NCBI GenBank assembly: GCA_942492825.1
Contig: OW818635.1
Location: 1,550,001 to 1,614,000 of the forward strand
DNA: 64,000 bases
Source of the DNA: GWE2-51-13 sp942492825
GTDB lineage: Bacteria; Bacillota_I; Bacilli_A; Erysipelotrichales; Erysipelotrichaceae
Direction: 5' to 3'
In this document: positions 17,603 to 28,118 of the stretch, one piece after another
How the letters are laid out: every line of letters starts with the position of its first letter
How positions within the stretch are numbered: position 1 is the stretch's first letter
Translations under genes and position numbers: made by a program
Notes under the pieces: generated by a model
Seen by the model: the letters and a program-made list of their open reading frames with translations, nothing else
Told to the model about the DNA's origin: nothing
The model's database searches: none

Positions 17603-18088
17603 TTGGAAAAATCATCCATCTCGATCGTCATGGGATCGAAAAGCGATTACGAAACGGTCAAAGAAACTGTCAAGATTTTGGAAGAATTCAATGTACCGTT
17701 TGAAAAGAAAGTCGTCAGTGCGCATCGTACTCCCGAGGATATGGTGGCGTTTGCGAAAGATGCGCAAAGTCGGGGGATTCAAGTGATCATCGCGGCGGCC
17801 GGAGGGGCGGCGCATTTGCCGGGGATGATCGCATCGCTCACTGAATTGCCGGTGATCGGGATTCCGATCGAAAGCCGTGCCTTGCATGGTATCGATAGTC
17901 TTCTGTCGATCGCACAGATGCCATACGGGGTACCGGTCAATACGATGGCGATCGGTGTAGCCGGGGCGAAGAACGCCGCGTTGGCAGCTCTGCGTATTTT
18001 GGCTCTACACGACTCGGAACTTCAACTGAAATTACGTGCGTATCGTGAGGAAATGGCGGATCAAGTCCGCAACGCGGTGCTTGAGTGA
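17603..18088 (+). CDS. purE: PurE, N5-carboxyaminoimidazole ribonucleotide mutase
   Basis: A 161-residue class I PurE. MGSKSD at residues 10-15 and SAHRTP at 39-44 form the nucleotide site, and AAGGAAHLPG follows. It converts N5-CAIR to CAIR. The TTG at 17603 is chosen because AAAGGAG lies eight bases upstream; a GTG at 17597 is too close to that site. First gene of the ten-gene purine operon; its stop overlaps the purK GTG start. Confidence 0.95.
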   Translation: MEKSSISIVMGSKSDYETVKETVKILEEFNVPFEKKVVSAHRTPEDMVAFAKDAQSRGIQVIIAAAGGAAHLPGMIASLTELPVIGIPIESRALHGIDSLLSIAQMPYGVPVNTMAIGVAGAKNAALAALRILALHDSELQLKLRAYREEMADQVRNAVLE

Positions 18089-19185
18089 AGCGTCTGATTC
18101 CTCCTGCGACGATCGGAATCATCGGGGGCGGTCAATTGGGCCGCATGATGGCACTCTCGGCGCTTCAAACCGGATATAAGATCGCCGTATTGGATCCTTC
18201 GCAGGATTGTCCTTGCGCAACGATTGCGGATACGTTCATTTGCGCAGCTTATGACGATCCCCAGGCGTTTGAATCGCTGATTTCTCAGTGCGATGTGGCG
18301 ACGTATGAATTTGAGAACGTAGATGTCGACCTTGTTTCAAAATATCCGGCTCATTTTCCGCAAGGTGCGCAAGCGCTGCGTATCGCGCAACACCGTCTTT
18401 ATGAGAAACAGTTCGCGCAAGGCTTGGATATTCCCGTACCTCGTTATCATTATATCCAACGTCAGGAAGATCTTGCCTTGATTAGCGAATTTCCAGTACT
18501 TATCAAGAGTTGTCGCTTTGGATATGACGGTAAAAGCCAATGGTTGATACATAACCAAAAAGCGTTGGATGAAATCGATCTAAGGTTTCCGAATGAATAT
18601 ATCGCGGAAGAAGTGATCGACTTCCAAGCGGAGATATCGGTTGTGGCTTGTCGATTCAACGATGGCATCACGGTTCTTGAACCGTTCGAGAATCGTCACT
18701 CCAACGGAATCCTACGCGAAGCGATCCACCCTGCGCGAATCACGGATGAAATCACAGCGCAGGCGATCAAGGCTACACGCTTGATCGCTGAATCCTTTGA
18801 ATATTACGGCGTATTCGCTGTCGAATACTTTGTTACACAAGAGGGAATCCTCTTTAATGAAATCGCTCCGCGACCGCATAATAGTGCCCATGCGACGATC
18901 GAAGATTCCGATCGAAGTCAGTATGATTTGCATATTTCCGCCATTACGGGCGGAAATAAAGTAGAGTCGCATCGCCATGCGGTTTCGATGATGGTCAACG
19001 TATTGGGACAAGATCTGGCCGAAAGTTTAGAGAAATACGCACATAACCACGATTCTTCGATCCATTTCCATCTTTATGGGAAAAAGGAAAGTAAAATCGA
19101 TCGTAAAATGGGGCACCTTACGATCTGTGCCGACTCACATGACGAGTTAGTGCGAAAGTATAAACGATGGAGGACAAACGAATGA
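18085..19185 (+). CDS. purK: PurK, N5-carboxyaminoimidazole ribonucleotide synthetase
   Basis: A 366-residue ATP-grasp enzyme with the N-terminal IGIIGGGQLGRMMALSA and the ATP-grasp/metal region LFNEIAPRPHNSAH. It makes N5-CAIR from AIR, bicarbonate and ATP, feeding PurE. It starts with GTG overlapping the purE stop (GTGA). Pairing of PurE and PurK indicates the bacterial two-step carboxylation route. Confidence 0.95.
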   Translation: MKRLIPPATIGIIGGGQLGRMMALSALQTGYKIAVLDPSQDCPCATIADTFICAAYDDPQAFESLISQCDVATYEFENVDVDLVSKYPAHFPQGAQALRIAQHRLYEKQFAQGLDIPVPRYHYIQRQEDLALISEFPVLIKSCRFGYDGKSQWLIHNQKALDEIDLRFPNEYIAEEVIDFQAEISVVACRFNDGITVLEPFENRHSNGILREAIHPARITDEITAQAIKATRLIAESFEYYGVFAVEYFVTQEGILFNEIAPRPHNSAHATIEDSDRSQYDLHISAITGGNKVESHRHAVSMMVNVLGQDLAESLEKYAHNHDSSIHFHLYGKKESKIDRKMGHLTICADSHDELVRKYKRWRTNE

Positions 19186-22100
19186 ATCGAAGAATCTTTG
19201 TTTCGAAGTGTAAGGGATTTGAAGCCGCATCGATCGAACTTACTCACATACTCAACCAACAACTTCATATCCAAGGATCGGTAAGCTTGTTGAACGGATA
19301 TGATATTCGTAATTTGGATCAAGAAACGATGGAAGTGGCGATTCGATCCGTGTTTTCGGAAGCGATGATCGATGAAGTGCATGATTTATTACCTGAGACC
19401 TCCGGTAACATCTATGTTCGGGAACCTTTACCGGGTCAATTTGATCAACGTGCGGATGCGGCGATGCAATGTTTGAAGTTGTTAAATGGATCAACGCTTT
19501 CGGAAGTGAAGACGTTTGAGGTTGTTCTATTTGATCGAACGTTGGAACTTGAGGAAGAGAAACGATTTTTGGATTATTGGATCAATCCGATCGAGAATCG
19601 TCAAAAGGATTTGAATCAAGAACTGGATATCGAACAAGAAACATCCAATGAAGGACCCATGGTCGGATTTCGGGAATTGAACGCGGATCAGATCGAACTC
19701 TTCCGTATCCAACAACGCGCCGCAATGACACTAGCGGATATTCGATTGATACAGAATCACTTCTCAAACGTCGAACATCGGGATCCGACACGTACGGAAT
19801 TCAAAGTCTTAGACACATATTGGAGCGATCATTGTCGGCATACGACCTTTGAAACACAGTTGACTGAAATTAAGATCGAAGATGGAGCCTACAAACAAGA
19901 TCTCGAAAACGCCTTGAACTTATTTAAACGATATCGAGAGATTGCGGGGAGAGAAAATCGTCCGATTACATTGATGGAAATGGCGACGATTGGTGGGCGT
20001 GTACTGAACGACCCGCGCATCGATCGATCTGAAGAAGTAAACGCCTGCTCTGTACGCATTGAAGTCGAAACGGAAAACAAAAAAGAAGATTGGCTATTGA
20101 TGTTTAAGAATGAAACGCATAACCATCCTACGGAAATCGAACCTTTCGGTGGAGCCTCCACTTGTATCGGCGGTGCGATCCGTGATCCCTTAAGCGGAAG
20201 GGCATATGTCTATCAAGCGATGCGCATCAGCGGGTGTGGAAACGTTGTTGAGGAAATTCAGGATACGTTACCCGGAAAACTTCCCCAACGTGTCATCGCG
20301 AAACGCGCGACGCAGGGAAATTCCTCGTATGGGAATCAGATCGGTGTGGCTACGACGTATGTGAAAGAGATCTATCATCCGCGCTATACCGCTAAACATT
20401 TAGAGTTAGGAGCGGTTGTAGGTGCAGTCAAAGCTTCCGCTGTCCGGCGTGAAACACCGGTCGCGGGCGATGTCATTGTCTTGCTTGGCGGAAGAACCGG
20501 ACGCGATGGGATCGGCGGGGCGACAGGTTCGTCATTAGCCCATACCTCGAAAAGCTTGCGTGCTTGTGCCAGTGAAGTTCAAAAAGGCAATGCGCCGGAA
20601 GAACGCAAAATCCAACGACTCTTCCGCAAAGAATCCATTTCAAGAATGATCAAGAAATGTAACGATTTCGGTGCAGGTGGGGTATGCGTCGCGATTGGGG
20701 AGTTGGCCGACGGACTTGAAATCAACCTCGATGTCATCCCGACCAAATATGAAGGACTCAATGCTACCGAACTTGCGATCAGCGAAAGCCAAGAACGGAT
20801 GGCGGTCGTACTCGATTCTAAGGATGTAAAAGCGTTTCTCGAAGCGGCACATCAGGAAAACATCGAAGCCACACAAGTCGCGATCGTTACCGATCAACGG
20901 CGATTGATCATGAAACATCATGGAAAGATCGTTGTGGACCTGGATCGAGATTTAATTGATACCAACGGGGTGCGCCAACAAGTTTCGGCACAATTGATCC
21001 ATCATGATACAAGCCTTGTTGAAAATCTTGAATTGAATGAGGAAAACGCGCTGAAACACTTAAGTTCATTGAATGTGTGCAGTCAAAAAGGATTGGTCGA
21101 ACAGTTCGATGGGTCCATCGGAGCGACGACCGTATTGTTTCCCTTCGGTGGAAATAAGCAATTGACTCCGACGCAAGGGAGCGTCCAACGTGTCTATCGT
21201 GAAAGCGGGACGACATCGACCGTATCCATCTTAACGCATGGGTTTATTCCGAAGTTAAGCGAACAGAACATGTTTCTAAGCGCGCAAGGCGCTGTCCTTG
21301 AATCCATCGCGAAAACGATCGCGTTGGGCGGTAAAGTCGAGGATGTGTTCTTCTCCTTTCAGGAATATTTCCCGAAGTTGGCCAATGATTCTAAAAAGTG
21401 GGGCGATGTCGTCCAAGCTTTACTTGGGGCACTGAGTGTTCAAGACGCATTTAAGCGACCCGCAATCGGCGGTAAAGATAGTATGTCGGGTTCATTTAAA
21501 GAAATGGATGTCTTGGAAACCTTGGTTTCCTTCGCATGTAGCGCGACTTCGGAAAATTCGATCGTATCCCAAGAAGCTAAAGAAGTTGGGAATGGATTAT
21601 ATTTTATCGAAGCGAAACGCAAAGCCAACGGATTCTTCGATTTGGAAGCAGTTCGAAAAACCTATCTTGACCTTCAGAAAGCCATCTCGGGAAAATCGGT
21701 TCTTAGCGCTCGGGTCATCGAGAACAGTATCTTCGCAAGCGTTTGCGAGATGGTATTCGGAAATGGACTTGGCGTAGATATCGACACCAATCTCGATTTA
21801 CTCGCGAATTATCCGGCTGGATTGATCATCGAAGCAAAAGAAGAAATCGATAAAGAATGGTTAAAGATCGGTGTGATTACCGAACAAGGACTGAGATTTA
21901 ACGATGTGACGATCGATTCGAAGAAAGCAGTCGAATCGTATCTATATGGCTTGGATTTCCTGTATCCCGTATATCAGGAAGGCAATGCGAAGGCAATGCG
22001 TATCGACGATGTCGATCGTGAAGTACGTCCGTATCAAGGACCTAGAGTTGATAAGGTTCAAGTGGTCATTCCGTTCTTTCCGGGAACCAATTGCGAAACC

Positions 22101-22862
22101 GACACGAGCCATGCTTTTGAGAAAGCCGGCGCGATCGTAAATGTTCATGGGATACGTAATCTTACCCCGCTTGATTTAGAGGAATCGATCGATACATTCT
22201 GTGAGTTGATAAAACAAAGTCAAATATTAGCTCTACCTGGTGGATTCTCCGCAGGGGACCAACCGGACGGTAGTGCGAAGTTCATCGTCAACGTATTACG
22301 AAATCAGAAAGTTCGAAGCGCGATCGAAGACTTGCTTCGACGTGACGGACTGATCTTGGGAATCTGTAACGGATTTCAAGCGCTGATCAAAACAGGTTTG
22401 TTGCCCTATGGGGAATATCGCGATCTGAATGAACATGACGCGACCTTGACCCACAATGCGATCGGTCGACACATTTCCGCCATCGCAAACACGCGAGTCA
22501 CATCCAATGCTTCGCCATGGCTAAGGAATATCAAACCCGGAAGTTGCTTCAAGGTACCCTTGAGTCATGGGGAGGGACGGGTCGTGGTTAGCGAAGATCA
22601 GTTGAAAGTGTGGGCGAAAAACGGTCAGATCGCAACCCAATACTGCGATGTATTAGGAAACGTAACCAACGATCCTAACGTGAATCTAAATGCATCCGAT
22701 GGTGCCATTGAAGGACTATTATCACCGGATGGTAGGATCTTTGGGAAAATGGGGCATACGGAACGCGTGCTACCCGGACTTTACCGTAATATCCCGACGA
22801 TGAGTGAGTTTAAAATATTCGAGAATGCTGTGGCATACTTTACCACCCAGGAGGAAGAATGA
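19182..22862 (+). CDS. purL: Phosphoribosylformylglycinamidine synthase, fused PurL-PurQ
   Basis: A 1226-residue enzyme combining the ATP-dependent synthetase (VLDTYWSDHCRHTTF, FKNETHNHPTEIEPFGGAST) with a C-terminal glutaminase (PFFPGTNCETD, GGFSAGDQPDGSAKF, and the nucleophile Cys in LGICNGFQAL). It converts FGAR and glutamine to FGAM. Fusion of PurL and PurQ without PurS is the large form seen in Gammaproteobacteria and in some Clostridia and relatives. The ATG at 19182 overlaps the purK stop and follows GGAGG; an earlier in-frame ATG at 19167 has no ribosome binding site. Confidence 0.95.
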   Translation: MNRRIFVSKCKGFEAASIELTHILNQQLHIQGSVSLLNGYDIRNLDQETMEVAIRSVFSEAMIDEVHDLLPETSGNIYVREPLPGQFDQRADAAMQCLKLLNGSTLSEVKTFEVVLFDRTLELEEEKRFLDYWINPIENRQKDLNQELDIEQETSNEGPMVGFRELNADQIELFRIQQRAAMTLADIRLIQNHFSNVEHRDPTRTEFKVLDTYWSDHCRHTTFETQLTEIKIEDGAYKQDLENALNLFKRYREIAGRENRPITLMEMATIGGRVLNDPRIDRSEEVNACSVRIEVETENKKEDWLLMFKNETHNHPTEIEPFGGASTCIGGAIRDPLSGRAYVYQAMRISGCGNVVEEIQDTLPGKLPQRVIAKRATQGNSSYGNQIGVATTYVKEIYHPRYTAKHLELGAVVGAVKASAVRRETPVAGDVIVLLGGRTGRDGIGGATGSSLAHTSKSLRACASEVQKGNAPEERKIQRLFRKESISRMIKKCNDFGAGGVCVAIGELADGLEINLDVIPTKYEGLNATELAISESQERMAVVLDSKDVKAFLEAAHQENIEATQVAIVTDQRRLIMKHHGKIVVDLDRDLIDTNGVRQQVSAQLIHHDTSLVENLELNEENALKHLSSLNVCSQKGLVEQFDGSIGATTVLFPFGGNKQLTPTQGSVQRVYRESGTTSTVSILTHGFIPKLSEQNMFLSAQGAVLESIAKTIALGGKVEDVFFSFQEYFPKLANDSKKWGDVVQALLGALSVQDAFKRPAIGGKDSMSGSFKEMDVLETLVSFACSATSENSIVSQEAKEVGNGLYFIEAKRKANGFFDLEAVRKTYLDLQKAISGKSVLSARVIENSIFASVCEMVFGNGLGVDIDTNLDLLANYPAGLIIEAKEEIDKEWLKIGVITEQGLRFNDVTIDSKKAVESYLYGLDFLYPVYQEGNAKAMRIDDVDREVRPYQGPRVDKVQVVIPFFPGTNCETDTSHAFEKAGAIVNVHGIRNLTPLDLEESIDTFCELIKQSQILALPGGFSAGDQPDGSAKFIVNVLRNQKVRSAIEDLLRRDGLILGICNGFQALIKTGLLPYGEYRDLNEHDATLTHNAIGRHISAIANTRVTSNASPWLRNIKPGSCFKVPLSHGEGRVVVSEDQLKVWAKNGQIATQYCDVLGNVTNDPNVNLNASDGAIEGLLSPDGRIFGKMGHTERVLPGLYRNIPTMSEFKIFENAVAYFTTQEEE

Positions 22863-23584
22863 TGGAAAAACAACAGATGATTTATGAGGGAAAAGCCAAG
22901 CAACTGTATACCTGCGATCAAGAAGATGCCTTGATCATCCACTACAAAGACGACGCTACCGCGTTCAATGGGGTTAAAAAGGCGCAGATCGAACATAAAG
23001 GGATGTTAAACAATGCCATTTCGACTCTGATTTTCAAACACCTCCAAAAAGCTTCGATTCCGACGCACTATATCGAAACGTTGAATGAAACGGATCAGTT
23101 ATGTCGAAAAGTCACGATCCTTCCCTTGGAAGTCATCATTCGTAACCGTATCGCTGGTTCGATGTCCAAACGTTTGGATATCCCCGAAGGGACACCGGCA
23201 CCCAAACCGATCTATGAACTGTGTTATAAGAACGATGCGTTGGGGGATCCGTTAATCAACGAAGACCATGCTTTAGCCATCAAAGCCGCAAGCCTTGAAG
23301 AACTTGAGCGCATCAAGGAACTGACCCTTAAGATCAATCAAGAACTGATCCGTCTTTTCGACCGCATCGGTATCATCTTGGTCGACTTCAAGATCGAATT
23401 CGGAAGAACAACCAACGGCGAAATCGTCTTGGCGGATGAGATTTCTCCGGACACGTGCCGCTTATGGGATAAGGATACGCAGAAGAAACTGGATAAAGAC
23501 CGTTTCAGAAGGGATTTGGGCAATGTTGAGGATGCATATCAGGAAATCCTCAAACGATTGCTTACACTTGAGAAAGATGCCTAA
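22859..23584 (+). CDS. purC: PurC, SAICAR synthetase
   Basis: A 241-residue SAICAR synthetase with YEGKAKQLY, FKIEFGR and ADEISPDTCRLWD signatures. It joins CAIR and aspartate to SAICAR. The start at 22859 overlaps the purL stop; an ATG at 22862 is equally possible behind the same AGGAGGAAG. It overlaps purF by eight bases. Confidence 0.95.
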   Translation: MMEKQQMIYEGKAKQLYTCDQEDALIIHYKDDATAFNGVKKAQIEHKGMLNNAISTLIFKHLQKASIPTHYIETLNETDQLCRKVTILPLEVIIRNRIAGSMSKRLDIPEGTPAPKPIYELCYKNDALGDPLINEDHALAIKAASLEELERIKELTLKINQELIRLFDRIGIILVDFKIEFGRTTNGEIVLADEISPDTCRLWDKDTQKKLDKDRFRRDLGNVEDAYQEILKRLLTLEKDA

Positions 23585-24986
23585 ATCCATGCTTTTCGAT
23601 CGTGAACTCCATGAAGAATGCGGTGTCTTCGGAGTGTTCAATCGGTCCAATGCGGCGGAACTTACTTACTATGGACTTCATGCCCTCCAACATCGGGGTC
23701 AAGAAGGGGCGGGAATCGTCGTATCCGACACCAATAAACTCACTTCCGTGAAGAACGAAGGCAGCGTACGTTTCGTATTTCCCGAGTCCACACTCAAGAA
23801 ACTGATCGGATCGCATGCGATCGGACATGTCCGTTACTCCACGACCGGTGGAGGTGGCGTTCTCAATGTCCAACCTTTTCTCTTCCGTCATGGCGAAGGG
23901 GATTTCGCGTTATGCCACAACGGAAATATCGTAAACTCCAAACAACTTCGACACAACTTGGAAATGAAGGGCAGTATCTTCCAAACGACGTCCGACAGTG
24001 AGATTCTAGCGCACTTAATCAAAAAAGATTATCGTGCGAAACGAATGGAAGCCATCAAAGAAGCGTTGATCTATCTTGAGGGTGCGTTCGCATTCTTACT
24101 TCTAACCAAAGACAAACTCTACGCCATGCGCGACCGACATGGACTGCGTCCCTTATCTATCGGAAAATTGGATGACGGATATTGCGTGGCTTCGGAAACC
24201 TGTGCGTTGGATGCGATCGGTGCGACATTCGTTCGTGATATCTTGCCTGGGGAAATCGTCACCATCGATGGTAGCGGAATCCATAGCGATTTCTATTCCC
24301 AAGATACGTCTTCGAAGATCTGTGCGATGGAATATATCTATTTCTCGCGTCCGGATAGCGACTTGCTTGGACTCAACGTCCACAAATCACGGAAGGAATG
24401 CGGACGAATCTTAGCGCAAGAAGCACCGATCGAAGCGGACATCGTCATCGGGGTGCCGGACTCATCGCTGTCTGCCGCATCCGGGTATGCGGAAGCTTCA
24501 GGAATTCCCTATGAAATGGGTTTAATCAAGAACCGTTATATCGGACGGACGTTTATTGAACCTTCGCAAACCTTACGCGAAAAAGGCGTCAAAATGAAGC
24601 TTTCTCCAGTACGTTCAGTCATAGCCGGTAAGAAAGTCGTATTGATCGACGACTCGATCGTACGCGGTACCACATCGAAGAAAATCGTCGAGATGTTGCG
24701 TCAAATGGGCGCAAAAGAAATCCATATGCGGATTGCTTCCCCGCAGATCGTCGCCCCGTGTTTTTATGGGGTCGACACTTCGACGTACGAAGAGTTGATC
24801 AGCGCGTTTAACGACACCGAGGCGGTACGTAAGTTGATCGGTGCGGATACGCTTGCCTTCTTATCGATGGAAGGACTTAAACAAGCGTTGGGAAACCGGG
24901 AAATTTGTAGCGCATGCTTTACGAAAGAGTACCCGACCCATCTCTATGACCAATTGGAAAATGCCAATAAAGACGGAAAGTTCTGA
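23577..24986 (+). CDS. purF: PurF, amidophosphoribosyltransferase
   Basis: A 469-residue enzyme. An N-terminal propeptide ends before the nucleophile Cys15 in HEECGVFG, followed by YYGLHALQHRGQEGAG. The PRPP site VVLIDDSIVRGTTSKK is intact. Cys residues in ICAMEY, APCFYG and ICSAC match the 4Fe-4S ligands of Bacillus-type PurF, which is oxygen-sensitive. It commits PRPP to purines by forming phosphoribosylamine. The ATG at 23577 lies within the end of purC; a longer frame from 23436 is rejected. Confidence 0.95.
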   Translation: MPKSMLFDRELHEECGVFGVFNRSNAAELTYYGLHALQHRGQEGAGIVVSDTNKLTSVKNEGSVRFVFPESTLKKLIGSHAIGHVRYSTTGGGGVLNVQPFLFRHGEGDFALCHNGNIVNSKQLRHNLEMKGSIFQTTSDSEILAHLIKKDYRAKRMEAIKEALIYLEGAFAFLLLTKDKLYAMRDRHGLRPLSIGKLDDGYCVASETCALDAIGATFVRDILPGEIVTIDGSGIHSDFYSQDTSSKICAMEYIYFSRPDSDLLGLNVHKSRKECGRILAQEAPIEADIVIGVPDSSLSAASGYAEASGIPYEMGLIKNRYIGRTFIEPSQTLREKGVKMKLSPVRSVIAGKKVVLIDDSIVRGTTSKKIVEMLRQMGAKEIHMRIASPQIVAPCFYGVDTSTYEELISAFNDTEAVRKLIGADTLAFLSMEGLKQALGNREICSACFTKEYPTHLYDQLENANKDGKF

Positions 24987-24994
24987 GGAAAAAA

Positions 24995-26014
24995 ATGAGC
25001 GACAACTATGCGCAAGCCGGCGTAAATCTCGAAGCCGGATATGAATCGGTCCGACGCATCAAACAACACATCGAACGGACACGTCGACTAGGAATGATGG
25101 AGAATATCGGATCCTTCGGAGGACTGTTTGATCTATCCGAACTGAATATTAAACAACCCGTATTGGTTTCGGGAACCGATGGTGTTGGAACCAAACTGAA
25201 AATCGCATTTGCGATGGATCGTCATGATACCGTCGGGATCGATGCGGTCGCGATGTGCGTCAACGACATCTTGGCGCAAGGTGCCCAACCTCTGTATTTT
25301 CTCGATTATATCGCGATCGCAAAAAATAAGCCGGAAGTAGTTGAAGCGTTGGTAAAGGGGGTGGCGGATGGCTGCGTTATGGCCGGATGCGCTCTGATCG
25401 GTGGCGAAACCGCGGAAATGCCGGACATGTATGCGGATGACGAATATGATATCGCGGGGTTCTCGGTCGGAGTTGCGGAAAAATCACGATTGATTTCACC
25501 CAAAAACGTAAAATCCGGTCAAGTCGTCATCGGGCTTGCGAGCAGTGGGATCCATTCCAATGGATTTTCCTTGGTACGAAAGATTCTATTCAAAGATAAC
25601 AAGACGAACATGAATCATCCTTTCGGTGAAAGTACGATCGGCGAAGTACTGTTGACCCCGACGAAAATCTATGTCAAACCGGTCATGGCATTAATGGAGA
25701 AGATAAAAGTTACGGGAGTCGCCCATATTACCGGTGGAGGGTTCTATGAAAATATGCCTCGCTGTCTTCAAGAGAACCAAGGTCTAAAATTGAAGAAAGG
25801 TACGTGGGCTATTCCCCCGATCTTTAGTTATCTTCAAACTTTAGGTAAGATCGATGAACATGAAATGTACAATGTCTTCAATATGGGCATCGGAATGATC
25901 TTAATCGTCGATCGTGAAGATGTTTCCGAATCACTCTCGATCTTGCGTGATTTCGGCGAAACCGCAAGCGTCATCGGCGAAGTCACCGACATGCCGGGAA
26001 TTTTATGGGAATAG
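24995..26014 (+). CDS. purM: PurM, AIR synthetase
   Basis: A 339-residue phosphoribosylformylglycinamidine cyclo-ligase with YAQAGVNLEAGYESV, LVSGTDGVGTKLKIA, GGETAEMPDMY and ITGGGFYENMPR. It cyclises FGAM to AIR. The ATG follows TGAGGAAAAAA eight bases after purF. It overlaps purN by ten bases. Confidence 0.95.
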   Translation: MSDNYAQAGVNLEAGYESVRRIKQHIERTRRLGMMENIGSFGGLFDLSELNIKQPVLVSGTDGVGTKLKIAFAMDRHDTVGIDAVAMCVNDILAQGAQPLYFLDYIAIAKNKPEVVEALVKGVADGCVMAGCALIGGETAEMPDMYADDEYDIAGFSVGVAEKSRLISPKNVKSGQVVIGLASSGIHSNGFSLVRKILFKDNKTNMNHPFGESTIGEVLLTPTKIYVKPVMALMEKIKVTGVAHITGGGFYENMPRCLQENQGLKLKKGTWAIPPIFSYLQTLGKIDEHEMYNVFNMGIGMILIVDREDVSESLSILRDFGETASVIGEVTDMPGILWE

Positions 26015-26586
26015 CTCGTTTAGTCATTTTCGCTTCGGGCAACGGGTCAAACTTCGAAGCCATCGTCCAAGCGATCGAGGAAGGGCGACTCAACGCAACG
26101 ATCGTCGGATTGATTTGCGATCAACCGAATGCGTATTGTCTAATACGCGCGAAAGCACATACCATCGATACCTATGTCGTGGAGCGGAAATCCTTCAAAG
26201 ACAAAACAGAGATGGAGAAAGCCATTTTGAATCAATGCATCGCTTGGCAGGCTGATTGGTTGATTTTGGCCGGGTATATGCGTTTGATCACCGACGAAAT
26301 CCTTCGTTCTTACCCCCGCCATATCCTGAATATCCATCCTTCGTTATTACCGAAGTATCGCGGAAAAGACGCGTTAGGACAAGCGCTGTCTGCCAATGAG
26401 ACAACATTAGGTGTCAGTGTCCATTATGTCGATGAAGGCATGGATACCGGCGAAATCATCGCGCAGTTTCCCTTCACGATCCAAGGGGACGAACCTCGAT
26501 CCCAGATTGAAGAGAAACTTCACCAACTTGAACATCGTGTCTATCCCGAAGTCATCCAACAAACGATCCAGGAGGAAAGAAAATGA
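26005..26586 (+). CDS. purN: PurN, GAR formyltransferase
   Basis: A 193-residue folate-dependent GAR transformylase: RLVIFASGNGSNFEAI at the start, the folate site ILNIHPSLLPKYRG with the catalytic Asn-His pair, and HYVDEGMDTGEIIAQ with the catalytic Asp. It uses 10-formyl-THF. The start lies inside the purM end and its stop overlaps purH by ATGA. Confidence 0.95.
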   Translation: MGIARLVIFASGNGSNFEAIVQAIEEGRLNATIVGLICDQPNAYCLIRAKAHTIDTYVVERKSFKDKTEMEKAILNQCIAWQADWLILAGYMRLITDEILRSYPRHILNIHPSLLPKYRGKDALGQALSANETTLGVSVHYVDEGMDTGEIIAQFPFTIQGDEPRSQIEEKLHQLEHRVYPEVIQQTIQEERK

Positions 26587-28118
26587 AACGTAGAGCGCTC
26601 ATCAGTGTCAGCGACAAAACCGGACTTATCGAGTTGGCGAAAGTTTTAGTTCAACAGGATATCGAACTGATTTCAACCGGAGGAACCAAGAAAACCTTAG
26701 TTGAAGCCGGATTGCCTGTGTTAGGCATCGAGGAAGTAACGGGTTTTCAAGAAATGTTGGATGGACGAGTAAAGACGCTCCATCCGATGATTCACGGAGG
26801 GCTGCTTTATCGACGTGATCTAAGCGAACATGTGAAACAAGTGAAGGAAGCCGGAATTTCTCCGATCGACTTTGTGATCGTGAATCTCTATCCATTTCAA
26901 AAAACTATCTCGAAACCGGAATTCACGATGGAAGAAGCGATCGAAAATATCGATATCGGTGGACCTTCGATGTTGCGGAGCGCGGCGAAGAATTTCGCGG
27001 ATGTGACGGTGGTATGCGACCCTGAAGACTATCCGAAACTGATCGAGGCACTCACTACGGATAAAGCAACTTCGTTGGAATTCCGCAGACAATTGGCCGC
27101 TAAAGTATTCAGGACCACAGCATCTTATGACAGCTTAATCGCGAAATATCTAAGTGACTTGTGCGGGGAAACCTATCCGGAAAAAATCACCGAGACGTTT
27201 GTCTTAAAACAAACCTTACGTTATGGCGAAAATCCCCACCAAACCGCCGCATTCTACGCGACACCTTTTCCGGAAGCGAATTCATTGGCCGATTGCGTCC
27301 AACTTCATGGGAAAGAACTCTCCTACAATAATATCCAAGATGCTTCCGCAGCCCTTCAGATTCTTAGCGAGTTCGATCAACCGGCAGTGGTTGCTTTGAA
27401 ACATATGAATCCCTGCGGAGTCGGGATCTCCGATGACTTGCATATAGCATGGCGCAAAGCTTACGAAGCCGATCCAACAAGCATTTTCGGTGGTATCGTC
27501 GCATTCAACGGGGAAGTGGATGCGGAAATCGCGACCGCACTTGCTTCGATTTTCCTTGAGATCATTCTTGCACCCTCTTATACTCAAGCGGCGATCGATC
27601 TCCTTTCCGTTAAGAAGAATATTCGACTGATGCATTTACCGAAAGTTAAGTCCAAACCTTATACGCATACCAGTGTCCGTGTAGCGGGCGGGTTGTTGGT
27701 TCAAGATGTCGATCAGATTTCTGCGAAATCGCAAGCATGTAGGGTGGTCACTCAAAGCCAACCTACACCTTCTCAAATGGAAGATGCTTTGTTTGGGGAA
27801 AAAGTCGTCAAACACGTGAAATCCAACGCGATCGTGATCGTTAAAGATGGACAAACTCTTGGTGTCGGTGCCGGACAGATGAACCGTGTCGGTTCCGCAA
27901 AAATCGCGTTAGCGCAAGCGGGTGAAAAAGCCCAAGGTGCCGTTCTCGCAAGCGATGCGTTCTTCCCGCTATCCGATACCGTCGAAGTAGCGCAAGCGTA
28001 TGGAATCTCATGTATCATCCAACCGGGTGGATCGATCAAAGACCAGGAGTCGATCGATGCCTGTAATCGCTTTGGGATTTCAATGATCTTCACGGGTGAA
28101 AGGCACTTCAAACACTAA
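26583..28118 (+). CDS. purH: PurH, bifunctional AICAR transformylase / IMP cyclohydrolase
   Basis: A 511-residue bifunctional enzyme. The N-terminal cyclohydrolase domain has MKRRALISVSDKTGL, ISTGGTKKTL and GRVKTLHP; the transformylase domain has LRYGENPHQTAAFY, GKELSYNN, KHMNPCG and a C-terminal SDAFFP/IIQPGGSIKD. It carries out the last two steps to IMP. It has AGGAGG upstream and overlaps purN by four bases and purD by one. Confidence 0.96.
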   Translation: MKRRALISVSDKTGLIELAKVLVQQDIELISTGGTKKTLVEAGLPVLGIEEVTGFQEMLDGRVKTLHPMIHGGLLYRRDLSEHVKQVKEAGISPIDFVIVNLYPFQKTISKPEFTMEEAIENIDIGGPSMLRSAAKNFADVTVVCDPEDYPKLIEALTTDKATSLEFRRQLAAKVFRTTASYDSLIAKYLSDLCGETYPEKITETFVLKQTLRYGENPHQTAAFYATPFPEANSLADCVQLHGKELSYNNIQDASAALQILSEFDQPAVVALKHMNPCGVGISDDLHIAWRKAYEADPTSIFGGIVAFNGEVDAEIATALASIFLEIILAPSYTQAAIDLLSVKKNIRLMHLPKVKSKPYTHTSVRVAGGLLVQDVDQISAKSQACRVVTQSQPTPSQMEDALFGEKVVKHVKSNAIVIVKDGQTLGVGAGQMNRVGSAKIALAQAGEKAQGAVLASDAFFPLSDTVEVAQAYGISCIIQPGGSIKDQESIDACNRFGISMIFTGERHFKH